Source: VGBV01 sp963813725
GTDB lineage: Bacteria; Actinomycetota; Thermoleophilia; Solirubrobacterales; 70-9
Assembly: GCA_963813725.1 (NCBI GenBank)
Contig: CAWFAI010000006.1
Span: forward strand, 1-64,000
Direction: 5' to 3'
Length of the DNA: 64,000 bases
Every line of letters begins with the position of its first letter. Within the stretch, counting starts at the first letter, position 1. This document shows positions 1-8,262 of the stretch, piece by piece. The position numbers were made by a program, and so were the translations under genes. The notes beneath the pieces are model-generated. The model was not told the origin of the DNA. It did no database searches and saw only the letters and a list, made by a program, of their open reading frames with translations.

Positions 1-21
1 GGGCCGCATTTGCGGCCCTTT
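1..21. terminator. Intrinsic-terminator-like hairpin at window edge
   Basis: A 7-bp perfect stem (GGGCCGC / GCGGCCC) with a 4-nt loop is followed by TTT on the plus strand and is preceded by AAA on the minus strand. It lies just 3' of the minus-strand initiator tRNA, so it may end that transcript. It may equally belong to a gene left of the window. Confidence 0.45.
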
Positions 22-28
22 CGTGAGG

Positions 29-102
<74 letters not shown>

Positions 103-131
103 TCGGTGACGCGATTTTAGCGCGCCGCGCA

Positions 132-710
132 TCAGCTGATCGGGACGATCGCCCCTGATGTTGCGAGCTCGAGGGCCCGCGCGGGGTCCGGGTGGAAGAC
201 CTCGATCTGCTGGTCCGAGTCCGGGTAGGCGATGTAGACGTTGCTCGGGTTGTCCTTGGTGGCGACGACGAGGCCGCCGTCGGGGGTCGTCTCGGTGATC
301 GCCCCCGGTTGCTTTGCGACCGCCCGCAGCGCGCCATCGGCATCGAGGTAGGGATAGGTTCCGACCGTGAGCGAGGGCACACGGCGCGACCCGACCGGGA
401 CGCCGGGGGCGAGGTAGCGGATGAAGACCGTGCCGTCGCGCTCCACGGTCAGCTCGAGCTCACCCGACTGTTCGCCCGCCCAGTAGATCGGATCCTCGAC
501 CGAGCTCGCGAGCGCGCGAAGCTGGTCGGCGCTGGCTGCCTCCGGGCCATCCGTGGGCTGCGCGTCGGGGGCGGGCTGGCCGTCGCCGGCCTGACCGCCG
601 TCGTCGCCGGAATCGCCGGAATCGTTCAGCAGCAGGAAGGCGGCGATCAGAGCCGCGGCGGCCAAGCCGATAACGATCGCGATACGGGTGCCCGGGGACC
701 GCTCGCTCAC
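132..710 (-). CDS. Membrane-anchored extracytoplasmic protein, unknown function
   Basis: This 192-residue protein starts with GTG. It has a short basic N-terminus, one hydrophobic segment (about residues 8-28, rich in A/I/L) and then an acidic D/G/S linker. About 130 residues follow that look like a compact beta-rich domain with many T/V/Y residues. The topology is most simply an N-terminal anchor with the rest outside the membrane. Its start lies 10 bp after the frame-corrected stop of the collagen-like gene, so the two could be co-transcribed. I do not recognise the family. The opposite-strand reading frame across the same bases is Arg/Gly-rich and looks like a shadow. Confidence 0.6.
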   Translation of the reverse strand: MSERSPGTRIAIVIGLAAAALIAAFLLLNDSGDSGDDGGQAGDGQPAPDAQPTDGPEAASADQLRALASSVEDPIYWAGEQSGELELTVERDGTVFIRYLAPGVPVGSRRVPSLTVGTYPYLDADGALRAVAKQPGAITETTPDGGLVVATKDNPSNVYIAYPDSDQQIEVFHPDPARALELATSGAIVPIS

Positions 711-720
711 GCCCCTCCGC

Positions 721-1192
721 TCAGGGCGCGGGGACGCACACCGTCACTGGTCCGTCCGCGTGGTGGTGATCATCCGCGTGAACGGACACGGCGCGCCCGC
801 GGGCCCCGGCGGACCCTGCGACCCCGTCGCGCCCGGTCGGTCCCTGGGGTCCCTGTGGCCCCTGCGGTCCTTGGGGCCCTTCGGGGGCCCTGGGGCCCCT
901 GTGGGCCGACCGGCCCCTGTATTCCCGGTGGACCCTGAGGCCCGCCCGGGGTGCCGGGAGGCCCCTGCGGGCCCGTCTGGTTCACGAACAGGCCCCGCTC
1001 ACCGCTCTTGCAGATTCTGTTGGCGGGCATCCGCAGCGCGCCCTTGTTGGGTTTCTTCGTCTTGGCGCAAATCAAGAAACCCCCCTGCGCGGGAGCGGAG
1101 ACGGGCCCGATCAACGCAAGGGTCGTCGCCATTCCAAGCCCGGCCAAACCCGCGGCAGCAAGCTTCTTACGTGCGTTTCCAGTCACTTTCAC
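721..1192 (-). pseudogene. Secreted collagen-like (Gly-X-Y) protein, frameshifted
   Basis: The start is GTG at 1192, with GGGAGGAA as ribosome site 5 bases upstream. The N-terminus is a signal peptide (KKLAAAGLAGLG, then a hydrophobic run ending near APAQ). A short Cys-containing segment follows, then Gly-X-Y triplets (GPQ GPP GTP). The triplet pattern is lost at a run of five G (883-887 on the plus strand). One base fewer there restores GPE GPQ GPQ GPQ and carries the frame to a stop at 721-723. The start-to-stop span is 472 nt, one more than a multiple of three, which fits a single extra base. Uncorrected, the frame becomes Arg-rich and ends near 770. Collagen-like proteins form extracellular triple helices. 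This may be a real lesion, phase variation or a homopolymer sequencing error. Confidence 0.7.
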
Positions 1193-1251
1193 AGTGTTCC
1201 TCCCTGTGCATTTCCCGCATCTCTTCCCTCCCAATCATTTCCTGGCTAAGT

Positions 1252-2258
1252 TCAGCCCTCGGGCGTGAGGGCGTGTCCGGCGTCGGGTTTCGGGGCGGGA
1301 GCGCTCGAGCCCCCGCCACTGCCGCCGCCCCCACCGCTGGGCGCGGGGACGAAGACAGGTGCGCACCGGCGACTCCGGCGTGCTTGCGACCTCGCTCGCC
1401 TCCTGCTCGCGGCGCGCTGCAGCCGCGGCCTTCGCCTCCCGCCTGCGCTCGGCCGCAGCAGCTGCGGCTCTCTTCGCGGCCAGCCTCTCCGCGGCCAGCC
1501 TCTCCTGCCGGGCCTCCGCTCGGGCGGCCGCTCCCAGCGTCGCCGAGTAGTCGGCCAAGGGAGAGAGGGCGGCCGATGGCGAATCCAAGTTCGAGATCTC
1601 GCCGTCGCTCCCAAAGGGCCCGACCAGCGCGGCGAGCAGCAACAGCAGCGCGGCGGCGATGGCGATGCCGCCCGCGAGCCGGCGTCCGCCGAGGGCGCGA
1701 AGCCGGGTCGGGACTCCGTCGAAGCTCGGCAGGGTCGGAGCTGCGTCGAATCGGAGCCGGCGCCGAATCGCCTCCCAGCTCAGCCAAGCGGGGACGCCGT
1801 CCCGGCGCAGCCGGCTTCGAGCTGCCTCCGGGTTCGAGCCAATCGGGAACGCCGTCCCGGCGCAGCCGGCTTCGAGCTGCTTCCAGGCTGAGCCCGCCAG
1901 CGGGAAGCGACCAACGCGCCAGGCCGCTCGGCGGCTCGCCGCGAAGCGCGTGAGCGAGGCGCCCACTCATCTCCGGGCTCGGCGCCTCACCCTGTTCGAT
2001 GCGGACGACGCCATCCAGGCCGATGCCCATCTGCGCGGCGAGCTCCTCCTGGCTCATCCCGAGCCTCTGGCGGCGGAAGGCGACCAGGCGGCCGAATTGC
2101 GCCTGTTCCTCGTTGACCGCGACCCCGTCTCCATTGACCTCGACCCCGTCTCCGTTGACCTCGGTCGGGGCGGGAGCGGACGGTTCAAAGCGCCGGCGGT
2201 CGCCCGAGGCCCTCGGGGGTGCCGTCTTCCTAGCCGTTTTCTGGCCCGACCCACGCAT
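1252..2258 (-). pseudogene. XRE-type HTH protein with transmembrane segment (RodZ-like architecture), frame-disrupted
   Basis: Three reading frames must be joined. From ATG 2258 the first encodes an XRE helix-turn-helix (GRLVAFRRQRLGMSQEELAA, then IEQGE). The second encodes a strong transmembrane helix (AGGIAIAAALLLLLAALVG) and an Ala/Arg/Glu coiled-coil-like stretch. The third, ending at 1252, encodes a Pro/Gly/Ser tail. The first junction is a 55-bp imperfect tandem duplication (1784-1893). Removing one copy fuses RSRLRRDGVP directly in frame to AWLSWEAI. The second junction, near 1355-1365, needs one base fewer. HTH-TM-extracytoplasmic order resembles RodZ, a cytoskeleton-linked morphology protein, but the similarity seen here is architectural only. 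Confidence 0.6.
1784..1893. repeat. 55-bp imperfect tandem duplication
   Basis: Two adjacent 55-bp units (1784-1838 and 1839-1893) share an exact 32-bp core (1794-1825 and 1849-1880). Because 55 is not a multiple of three, the duplication shifts the HTH-membrane gene by +1 between its DNA-binding and transmembrane parts. Confidence 0.85.
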
Positions 2259-2543
2259 CCTTCGCGACTCCGATCGTCTCAATTGGAAACTTGAGCAGCT
2301 CGCTCCACCCTGGACGGATGAACGAGCCCTGCAAGGCTAAACGAACTGCGCGGCGCCGACGCCGATGGCAGCGCGCGCCGCGGTTTGAGGCGGATGTGCT
2401 CGGGGTAGGGACGCGTCATGCATATAGGGCTAGGGGGCCATCCGCTGGTCTTCGAACAGTCGGTCGTGGGCCTCACGTCCACCAGCAGCACCGCTAGAGT
2501 GGCGCGCGGTGAGTGGGAGTCGCAAGGAAGCGCTGCCACGGCG

Positions 2544-3464
2544 ATGAGGGTCGCCGTCGTCGACATCGGGACGAACTCGACGCGCTTGCTGATCGCTGAC
2601 GTCGAGGGGACCGAGGTCCGCGAGGTCGAGCGCAGGACGACCGTGACCAACCTCGGGCGCGGTGTCGAGCACACGGGCAACCTCTGCTCGGACGCCGTGG
2701 ATGGCGTCTGCGGCGTGATCGCCGACTACAAGGCGCGCTACGAGGAGCTGGGGGCCGAACGGGTGTTGGCGATCGCTACCAGCGCTGTGCGCGATGCCGT
2801 CAACGGCGAGGCCTTCATCGCCGAGCTGCGGGAGCGTTTCGGCCTTGACGCCCGGTTGCTGACCGGCGAGGAGGAGGCCCACCTGACCTACCTGGGGGCC
2901 ACCGCGCAGCGGGCCGGCGACGAGACGATCCTGGTCTTCGACATCGGCGGGGGCTCGACCGAGCTGATCGTCGGCCGCGGCAGCGATGTGGACTTCCACA
3001 CCTCGCTGCAGGCCGGGACGATCCGGCAGTCCGAGCGCCATCTGACCGCCGACCCGCCCGAGCCCCACGAGCTGGAGGAACTCGCCGACGATGTCCGCGG
3101 TCTGATCGCCGACGCGGTGGCGTCGAGGGGATCGCGCACCGAGGTGATGGCGATCGCCGTCGCCGGCACGCCGACCTCGCTGGCCGCGATCGACCAGGAG
3201 CTGGAGCCGTATGACCCCTCGCGGGTCCACGGCCATCGCCTGGGATTGCGGACGATCCAGCACATGCTCTCGCGTCTCGCCTCGCTGCCGCTGGCCGAGC
3301 GCTTGCGGGTCCCGGGACTCCACCCCGGGCGGGCACCGACGATCGTCGCCGGCGCCGTGATCCTGGTGCAGGTGATGCGGGCGTTCAGCCTCGACGAGAT
3401 CGAGGTCTCCGAGCAGGACATCCTGCACGGCTCGGCGCTGTCGGCGGCGTTCGCGCCCGCCTAG
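2544..3464 (+). CDS. ppx: Ppx/GppA-family exopolyphosphatase
   Basis: This 306-residue protein starts at ATG 2544, where the family's N-terminal phosphate-binding motif begins (VAVVDIGTNSTRLLIADV). Further motifs are the ATSAVRDA block (about residue 80), the catalytic-region Glu in LLTGEEEAHLTYLGA (about 112-126) and the second nucleotide/phosphate loop FDIGGGSTELIVG (about 141-153). This is the short, single ASKHA-phosphatase form seen in actinobacteria. It hydrolyses terminal phosphate from polyphosphate or pppGpp in the cytoplasm; the sequence does not tell which is preferred. In many actinobacteria ppx sits beside eno and divIC. Here it is about 40 kb from that cluster. A longer upstream in-frame extension lacks family similarity. 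Confidence 0.93.
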   Translation: MRVAVVDIGTNSTRLLIADVEGTEVREVERRTTVTNLGRGVEHTGNLCSDAVDGVCGVIADYKARYEELGAERVLAIATSAVRDAVNGEAFIAELRERFGLDARLLTGEEEAHLTYLGATAQRAGDETILVFDIGGGSTELIVGRGSDVDFHTSLQAGTIRQSERHLTADPPEPHELEELADDVRGLIADAVASRGSRTEVMAIAVAGTPTSLAAIDQELEPYDPSRVHGHRLGLRTIQHMLSRLASLPLAERLRVPGLHPGRAPTIVAGAVILVQVMRAFSLDEIEVSEQDILHGSALSAAFAPA

Positions 3465-3979
3465 CCATCCCACGCGGTTAGATCAGGCGTCCACCAGGCG
3501 TCCGCAGTTTTTAGGACGAGGCGTCGAAATGCGTGCGTCAGGCACGCCCATCCGTACCAATTATTGGATTACCTGAATTTTTGGTATTGCCTTTTCTTCC
3601 AACCTCTGCCGATACTTCGCGGGCCGGGAGAACAGGTGCTGGGCCGGACGCCCAAAACCATCTTCTGGCTCATAGGTCCCGGGCGTTTGCCGCAAGGCGC
3701 CTCCCGTCGTCTGGGACCGCAACATACCCCCCAAGTAAGGCCCCCGAGACGTACCCCTGCCCGTCCTGACGGGGCCGATTGCAGAGACCGGCCGCCATTC
3801 ACTTGGCGGCCGGTTCTCGTTCCGCCCCGGCTCCCCACCCCCATACCCAAGATCGAAGGCTGGTCGAGCGGGCCATCCCTGGCCCATCGACCATCCGCGG
3901 GCAGCTTTCCACCCCGCGGCGCCGCGCGCATCCGTATTAGTCCGTAAATCGCCGGGGGTTCAGGCCGCGGCGCGCCGGG
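3465..3979. other. 515-bp intergenic region, partly AT-rich, no convincing gene
   Basis: The region separates ppx from the convergent MFS gene. It contains a tandem CAGGCGTCC pair (3484-3504) and a markedly AT-richer stretch (about 3555-3605, e.g. AATTATTGGATTACC). It also holds an inverted repeat CCCGTC-CT-GACGGG (about 3754-3767) and a strong hairpin (3787-3814). Short reading frames on both strands overlap one another, and none shows a domain, signal peptide or credible ribosome site. I see no tRNA or recognisable riboswitch. Confidence 0.5.
3787..3814. terminator. Strong 11-bp stem-loop, candidate (bidirectional) terminator
   Basis: ACCGGCCGCCA and TGGCGGCCGGT pair perfectly over 11 bp around a 6-nt loop. 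The plus-strand 3' flank is TCTCGTT, only weakly T-rich. The position between the convergent ppx and MFS genes suits a terminator used from either side. Confidence 0.5.
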
Positions 3980-5215
3980 TCAGGCCGCCGCGGGGCCTGC
4001 GGCCGCGTCGGCCGCGACCCGGCCGAAAGCGTGGCGCGCCAGCAGGCCGGCGACGATGCCGGCGACCCCGGCCATCACCAAGGCCGCGCGCGGGTCGAGC
4101 GCTTCGGAGAGGTAGCCCGCCAGCGGGGCGCCGATCGGGGTCGAGCCGAGGAAGACGATCGAGTACAGCGCCATCACCCTTCCTCGCATGCCCGGGTCGC
4201 TCGCGAGCTGAAGCGAGGAGTTGACGCTGGCCGCGAGCATCACGCTCGCGGCGCCCAGCGGGGCCAGTGCCACCAGCTCCAGCGCCATGGTCGGCGCCCC
4301 GGCCGCCAGTAGCGAGAGTCCGCCGAAGGCGATCGCGGCGCCCGCCAGCAGCGCCGGGCTGACCCGGCCGCGCGCCCCCGTGGCGAGCGCGCCGGCGATC
4401 GCTCCGACCGCCATCGCGCAGACGAGCGCGGCGTAGGCGCTGGCGCCTCCGTCGAAGGTGAAGCGGGCAAGCAGAGGCAGGATCGCCTGGAAGTTGAAGC
4501 CGAGCGTTCCCACCGCCGCCATCAGCGCCAGCGGGATCCACAGCTCGGGCGTCGCGCGCACGTAGCTGAGCGCCGCGCGGACGGCCCCCGGCTCGCGCGG
4601 AACGGGGTCGTCGGGGCGCAGCGCGCCGACGTCCATGGTCGCGAGCGCCGCGATCATGAACCCGAAGCTGAGGGCGTTGAGCGCGAAGCAGGGCTCGGGT
4701 CCGACGGTCGCGATCAGCACGCCCGCCAGCGCCGGACCGACCACGCGGGCTGCATGGACGAGGACGCTGTTGAGGCTGACGGCGCTGACTACGCGCTCGC
4801 CGCCGACGATCTCCATCACGAAGGCCTGGCGGGTCGGGTAGTCGACGGCGTTGACGCAGCCGCGGACGAAGACGAGGGCGAACACCATCGGGGCGGTCAG
4901 GCCGACCGTCAGCGCGAGCGCGAGCATCGCCAGCGGCGCGGCCATGTGTAGGGCCTGGGTCAGCAGCAGCAGGCGCCGCTTCGGCATCCGATCGGCGATC
5001 AGGCCTCCGAAGGCGCCCAGCAGCAGCATCGGGAGGAACTGCAGCGCGGTCGCGAAGCCGACGGCGACCCCGCTTCCGGTCAGGGTCAGGATCACCCAGA
5101 TCTCGGCGACGGTCTGCATCCAGTTCCCCGAGAGCGAGACGAGCTGGCCCGCGAAGTAGCGGCGATAGTTCGGCACGCGCAGGCTGACGAACGAGCGGCT
5201 GAGGGCCTCGGTCAC
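3980..5215 (-). CDS. MFS transporter (EntS/MFS_3-type exporter)
   Basis: The 411-residue polytopic protein begins VPNYRRYFAGQLVSLSGNWMQ, the characteristic N-terminus of the EntS/MFS_3 branch of the major facilitator superfamily. The loop 2-3 motif is present as GGLIADRMPKRRLLLLTQ. About twelve hydrophobic segments can be followed. The branch mostly exports small hydrophobic compounds or siderophores by proton antiport; no substrate can be inferred here. The GTG start overlaps the stop of the upstream MarR gene by 4 bp (GTGA), so the two are translationally coupled and probably form a regulator-exporter operon. Confidence 0.85.
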   Translation of the reverse strand: MTEALSRSFVSLRVPNYRRYFAGQLVSLSGNWMQTVAEIWVILTLTGSGVAVGFATALQFLPMLLLGAFGGLIADRMPKRRLLLLTQALHMAAPLAMLALALTVGLTAPMVFALVFVRGCVNAVDYPTRQAFVMEIVGGERVVSAVSLNSVLVHAARVVGPALAGVLIATVGPEPCFALNALSFGFMIAALATMDVGALRPDDPVPREPGAVRAALSYVRATPELWIPLALMAAVGTLGFNFQAILPLLARFTFDGGASAYAALVCAMAVGAIAGALATGARGRVSPALLAGAAIAFGGLSLLAAGAPTMALELVALAPLGAASVMLAASVNSSLQLASDPGMRGRVMALYSIVFLGSTPIGAPLAGYLSEALDPRAALVMAGVAGIVAGLLARHAFGRVAADAAAGPAAA

Positions 5216-5649
5216 GCCGGGCCCTTCCCCCGGGCGGGTTGCTCGATGGTGGGATGCTCGAGGCTGGAGTCCTCCTCGAGCATCCGCTCGAGCACGCCGG
5301 CGGCGCGCTCGAGCGCCTCCAGCTCGGCCGGGTCGAGGTCGCGGAGCTGCGCGGCCAGGTAAGCGGTCTTGCGCGCTCGCAGACGCCTCAACAGGGCGCG
5401 GCCCTGGGCACTGGCGCTGAGGATCGAGCTGCGCCCGTCCTGTGGATCGCCCACGCGGTCGAGCAGACCGGCCCCCTCGAGCGACGCGATCAGCTTGGTC
5501 GCGGTCGGCCGCTTGATCCGCTCGCGCTGGGCCAGCTCGCTCGGCGACAAGGGGCCGTGGCGCTCGATCGTCGCCAGGGCCGATGCCTGCGCCGGCCCCA
5601 GGGAGCTGCCCGCCTCCTGCCGCAGCCTGCGCGCCGTGCGCGCGACCAC
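5212..5649 (-). CDS. MarR-family transcriptional regulator
   Basis: A winged-helix core is clear: LGPAQASALATIERHGPLSPSELAQ is followed by recognition-helix and wing residues (RPTATKLIASLEGAGLLDRV, DPQDGRSSILSAS). These match MarR regulators, which usually respond to phenolic or hydrophobic ligands and repress a linked exporter. The start at GTG 5649 gives 145 residues. It cuts into helix 1, because the upstream codons in the same frame (LELAARLRLV) fit the family. No ATG or GTG lies further upstream in frame, so translation may begin at a CTG or ATT codon. The gene is coupled to the MFS exporter and divergent from the flavin oxidoreductase, and probably controls both. Confidence 0.88.
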   Translation of the reverse strand: MVARTARRLRQEAGSSLGPAQASALATIERHGPLSPSELAQRERIKRPTATKLIASLEGAGLLDRVGDPQDGRSSILSASAQGRALLRRLRARKTAYLAAQLRDLDPAELEALERAAGVLERMLEEDSSLEHPTIEQPARGKGPA

Positions 5650-5721
5650 CAGCCGCAGCCTTGCGGCCAGCTCCAGGTCGGGCTCGCTCGTTCGTTTGGT
5701 GTCAGGGGTCGGGATAATCTG

Positions 5722-5740
5722 ATTAGCCTCACTAACTAAT
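5722..5740. promoter_or_regulatory. Candidate MarR operator
   Basis: The inverted repeat ATTAG-N9-CTAAT, with a nested TTAG-N5-CTAA, sits in an AT-rich patch between the divergent MarR and oxidoreductase genes. Its size and position suit a MarR dimer site. Assignment is by location and symmetry only. Confidence 0.45.
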
Positions 5741-5858
5741 GTAGCAGGACGGTCCTGGCGGACGGCCGAGGCGCGGCTCTCCTAAGATGCCGCGGCCAAC
5801 CGGACGGGGGCCGCTGGCTCGCCCGTCACGCGAAAACTCGACCGAAGGGGAGATCACT

Positions 5859-7229
5859 GTGCAGGCCGCTGAGCAGAACGAGTTCGAGGCCCTCGCCACC
5901 AGTCTGTCCGGTCGCGTCACGACGCCGCAGGACTCCGATTGGGACGACGCCCGGCTTGCCTTCAACCTGACGGCTGACCAGCGGCCCACCGTCGTCGTCC
6001 ACGCCGCCGACGCACGGGACGTGAGCACGGCCGTGCGCTTCGCCGCCGAGCACGGGCTCAGGGTCGCGCCGCAGGTCACCGGCCACGGCGCGGTGTCGCT
6101 CGAGCTGGACGGCACCCTGCTGCTGAAGACCACCGAGATGAAGGGCGTCGAGATCGACGCCGGCGCGCGCCGCGCCCGCGTCCTTTCCGGCACCACCTGG
6201 GGCGAGGTGCTGGAGCCCGCGGCCGCCGACGGGCTTGCGGCCCTTCACGGGACGTCGGGCGGGGTCGGCATCACCGGCTACACGCTCGGAGGCGGCTTCG
6301 GCTGGTACGCGCGAAAGCACGGCCTGCAGTCCAACAGCGTCACCGCGATCGAGCTCGTCAGCGCCGAGGGAGAGGAGCTTCGCGTCGACCACGAGAACGA
6401 GCCCGAGCTGTTCTGGGCGCTCCGCGGCGGCGGCGGCAACTTCGGCGTCGTCACCGCGCTCGAGTTCGATCTGTTCCCGGTGAACGAGGTCTATGCCGGG
6501 ATGCTGCTCTTCCCTTGGGAGCGCTCGGCGGAGGTGCTGCACGCCTGGAACGAGCTGCTGCCCTCTTTGCCCGATGAGCTCAGCTCGCTGGCCCGCATCC
6601 TCCAGGTCCCCGACATGCCCGAGGTCCCGGAGATGGTCCGCGGGGGCAAGTTCGCCGTCGTCGAGGCCGTCTTCCTCGGAGCCGAGGAAGAGGGCGCAAA
6701 GCTGCTGGAGCCGCTGCGCGCGCTGGGGCCCGACGTGGACACCTTCGCGATGGTGCCTCCGCCTGCGCTCGCCTTCCTGCACATGGACCCGCCCGAGCCC
6801 GTCCCGGGCCTCGGCGGTCATCGCCTCTACGAGGAGCTGCCCGCGTCGGCGATCGACGCGCTGATCGAGGCGGCGGGGCCCGACTCGGGCTCGCCGCTGA
6901 TCTCGGTCGAGCTGCGCCACAGCGGCGGCGCGCTGGGCCGCGGCGGCCCCGATCACGGGGCGCTCGCGAGCCTGAACGGCTCGATCTGCACGTTCGCCGT
7001 CGGCATGGTGGTCGACGAGCAGGCCGCCGCCGCGCTGGCGGCGCAGATCGAGAAGATCGAGGAGGCGCTTCGCCCGCACGATGCCGGCGCCTACCTCAAC
7101 TTCGCCGAGTACAAGCTGGACCCGGCGGAGATGTTCGGGGATGAGACGCTGCAGCGGCTGAGGCGGGTTCGCTCCGAGTACGACCCGAAGGGGCTGTTCC
7201 GCTCGAACCACGAGATCGCCCCCAGCTAG
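5859..7229 (+). CDS. FAD-linked oxidoreductase, BBE (berberine-bridge) family
   Basis: The start is GTG 5859, preceded by AAGGGGAG, giving 456 residues. The FAD_binding_4 (PCMH) domain spans roughly residues 35-200. It includes QVTGHGAVS, where the His is the usual 8-alpha-N1-histidyl FAD attachment site, and GGVGITGYTLGGGFGWYARKHGL. In bicovalent members the latter carries a Cys; here that position is Tyr, so only one covalent flavin link is expected. The C-terminal BBE segment ends YLNFAEYKL...FRSNHEIAP. Such enzymes oxidise alcohols, sugars or alkaloid-like substrates with O2. The gene diverges from the MarR/MFS pair, which suggests a shared role in handling a small toxic compound; that is inference. 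Confidence 0.85.
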   Translation: MQAAEQNEFEALATSLSGRVTTPQDSDWDDARLAFNLTADQRPTVVVHAADARDVSTAVRFAAEHGLRVAPQVTGHGAVSLELDGTLLLKTTEMKGVEIDAGARRARVLSGTTWGEVLEPAAADGLAALHGTSGGVGITGYTLGGGFGWYARKHGLQSNSVTAIELVSAEGEELRVDHENEPELFWALRGGGGNFGVVTALEFDLFPVNEVYAGMLLFPWERSAEVLHAWNELLPSLPDELSSLARILQVPDMPEVPEMVRGGKFAVVEAVFLGAEEEGAKLLEPLRALGPDVDTFAMVPPPALAFLHMDPPEPVPGLGGHRLYEELPASAIDALIEAAGPDSGSPLISVELRHSGGALGRGGPDHGALASLNGSICTFAVGMVVDEQAAAALAAQIEKIEEALRPHDAGAYLNFAEYKLDPAEMFGDETLQRLRRVRSEYDPKGLFRSNHEIAPS

Positions 7230-7238
7230 CATCGGCCG

Positions 7239-8252
7239 ATGGGCCGGATGCCGGGGAAGCCGATCGCCCTCGCCCTGGCGCTGGCGCTGATCGCCGGCGG
7301 CGCGTTCGCGGTCGCCGCCAAGAAGAAGGGCAGGTCACTGCCCCGCGGTCCCTATCCCTCGCTCGGCAAGTGCGCTGTCTTCCCCGAGCCGGCCGTCGCC
7401 GCCAACGCCCCCTCGGTGGGCGACCAGTCCGCCTGGAACCAGGACATCTCCCAGGCGCCGCTGGACCCCAACTCCGGCGACATCATCGACTACATCAACG
7501 CCCACGGCGGCGACGACACCCACCCCGACTTCGGCTATCAACGCGAGTACGGGTTCCCCTACGCCGTGGTCGGCCGCAAGCAGAAGAAGACCAAGGTCAA
7601 CTTCACCGCCTACGGTGCTGAGTCCACCCACGGCGCCTACCGCGTCCCGTTCAAGGCGCTGGTCGAGGGCGGGCAGGGCTCAGACGGAGACCGCCACGTG
7701 CTGGTGGTCGACCGAAAGCGCTGCAAGCTCCATGAGCTCTATCGGGGCTTCTTCCGCAAAGCTCCCCGCCCCCATTGGAACGCCGACTCCGGCGTGATCT
7801 GGAACCTGCGCTCGGCCGCGCTGCGGACCGACGGCTTCACCTCGGCCGACGCCGCGGGGTTGCCGATCTTCCCCGGCCTGATCCGCTTCGACGAGGCGGC
7901 CTCGGGCAGCATCGACCACGCGCTGCGGATGACGGTGAGCTCGACCCGGGACGCCTGGGTCCACCCCGCATCCCACTGCGCCGGCGACAGCTCCAGCCCC
8001 GACGCTCCCCCGATGGGCCTACGGCTGCGGCTGGATGACGGCTACGACCTCTCGGGCTTCAACCCGCACGCTCGGGCGGTCGCGGTCGCGCTGAAGCGCT
8101 ACGGCGCCTTCATCGCCGACAACGGCTCCAACTGGTTCCTGTCGGGCACCTCCGACAAGCGCTGGACTGACAACATCATCGAGCCCCTGCGCGACATCCC
8201 GGGCACGGCCTTCGAGGTCGTGCGCTCGGCCGACCCGATCCACGTCTGCTGA
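7239..8252 (+). CDS. Secreted protein of unknown function
   Basis: The 337-residue protein starts ATG 7239 (an alternative ATG is at 7248), 9 bp after the oxidoreductase stop, so co-transcription is likely. An N-terminal signal peptide (IALALALALIAGGAFAVAA) precedes a KKKGRSLPRGPYP linker. The rest is aromatic- and Asp-rich with conserved-looking stretches GLIRFDEAASGSIDHALRMT, WVHPASHCAGD and GAFIADNGSNWFLSG. This pattern occurs in secreted actinobacterial and fungal proteins of undefined function. Cys residues (near the N-terminus, in SHCAG and at the very C-terminus) could form disulfides. I cannot name a catalytic site with confidence. Confidence 0.75.
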   Translation: MGRMPGKPIALALALALIAGGAFAVAAKKKGRSLPRGPYPSLGKCAVFPEPAVAANAPSVGDQSAWNQDISQAPLDPNSGDIIDYINAHGGDDTHPDFGYQREYGFPYAVVGRKQKKTKVNFTAYGAESTHGAYRVPFKALVEGGQGSDGDRHVLVVDRKRCKLHELYRGFFRKAPRPHWNADSGVIWNLRSAALRTDGFTSADAAGLPIFPGLIRFDEAASGSIDHALRMTVSSTRDAWVHPASHCAGDSSSPDAPPMGLRLRLDDGYDLSGFNPHARAVAVALKRYGAFIADNGSNWFLSGTSDKRWTDNIIEPLRDIPGTAFEVVRSADPIHVC

Positions 8253-8262
8253 GAGCGGGTGG

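Noticed and set aside
3533..3947. Short reading frames in the 3465-3979 gap
   Set aside because: They overlap on both strands, lack ribosome sites and show no domain or conserved composition.
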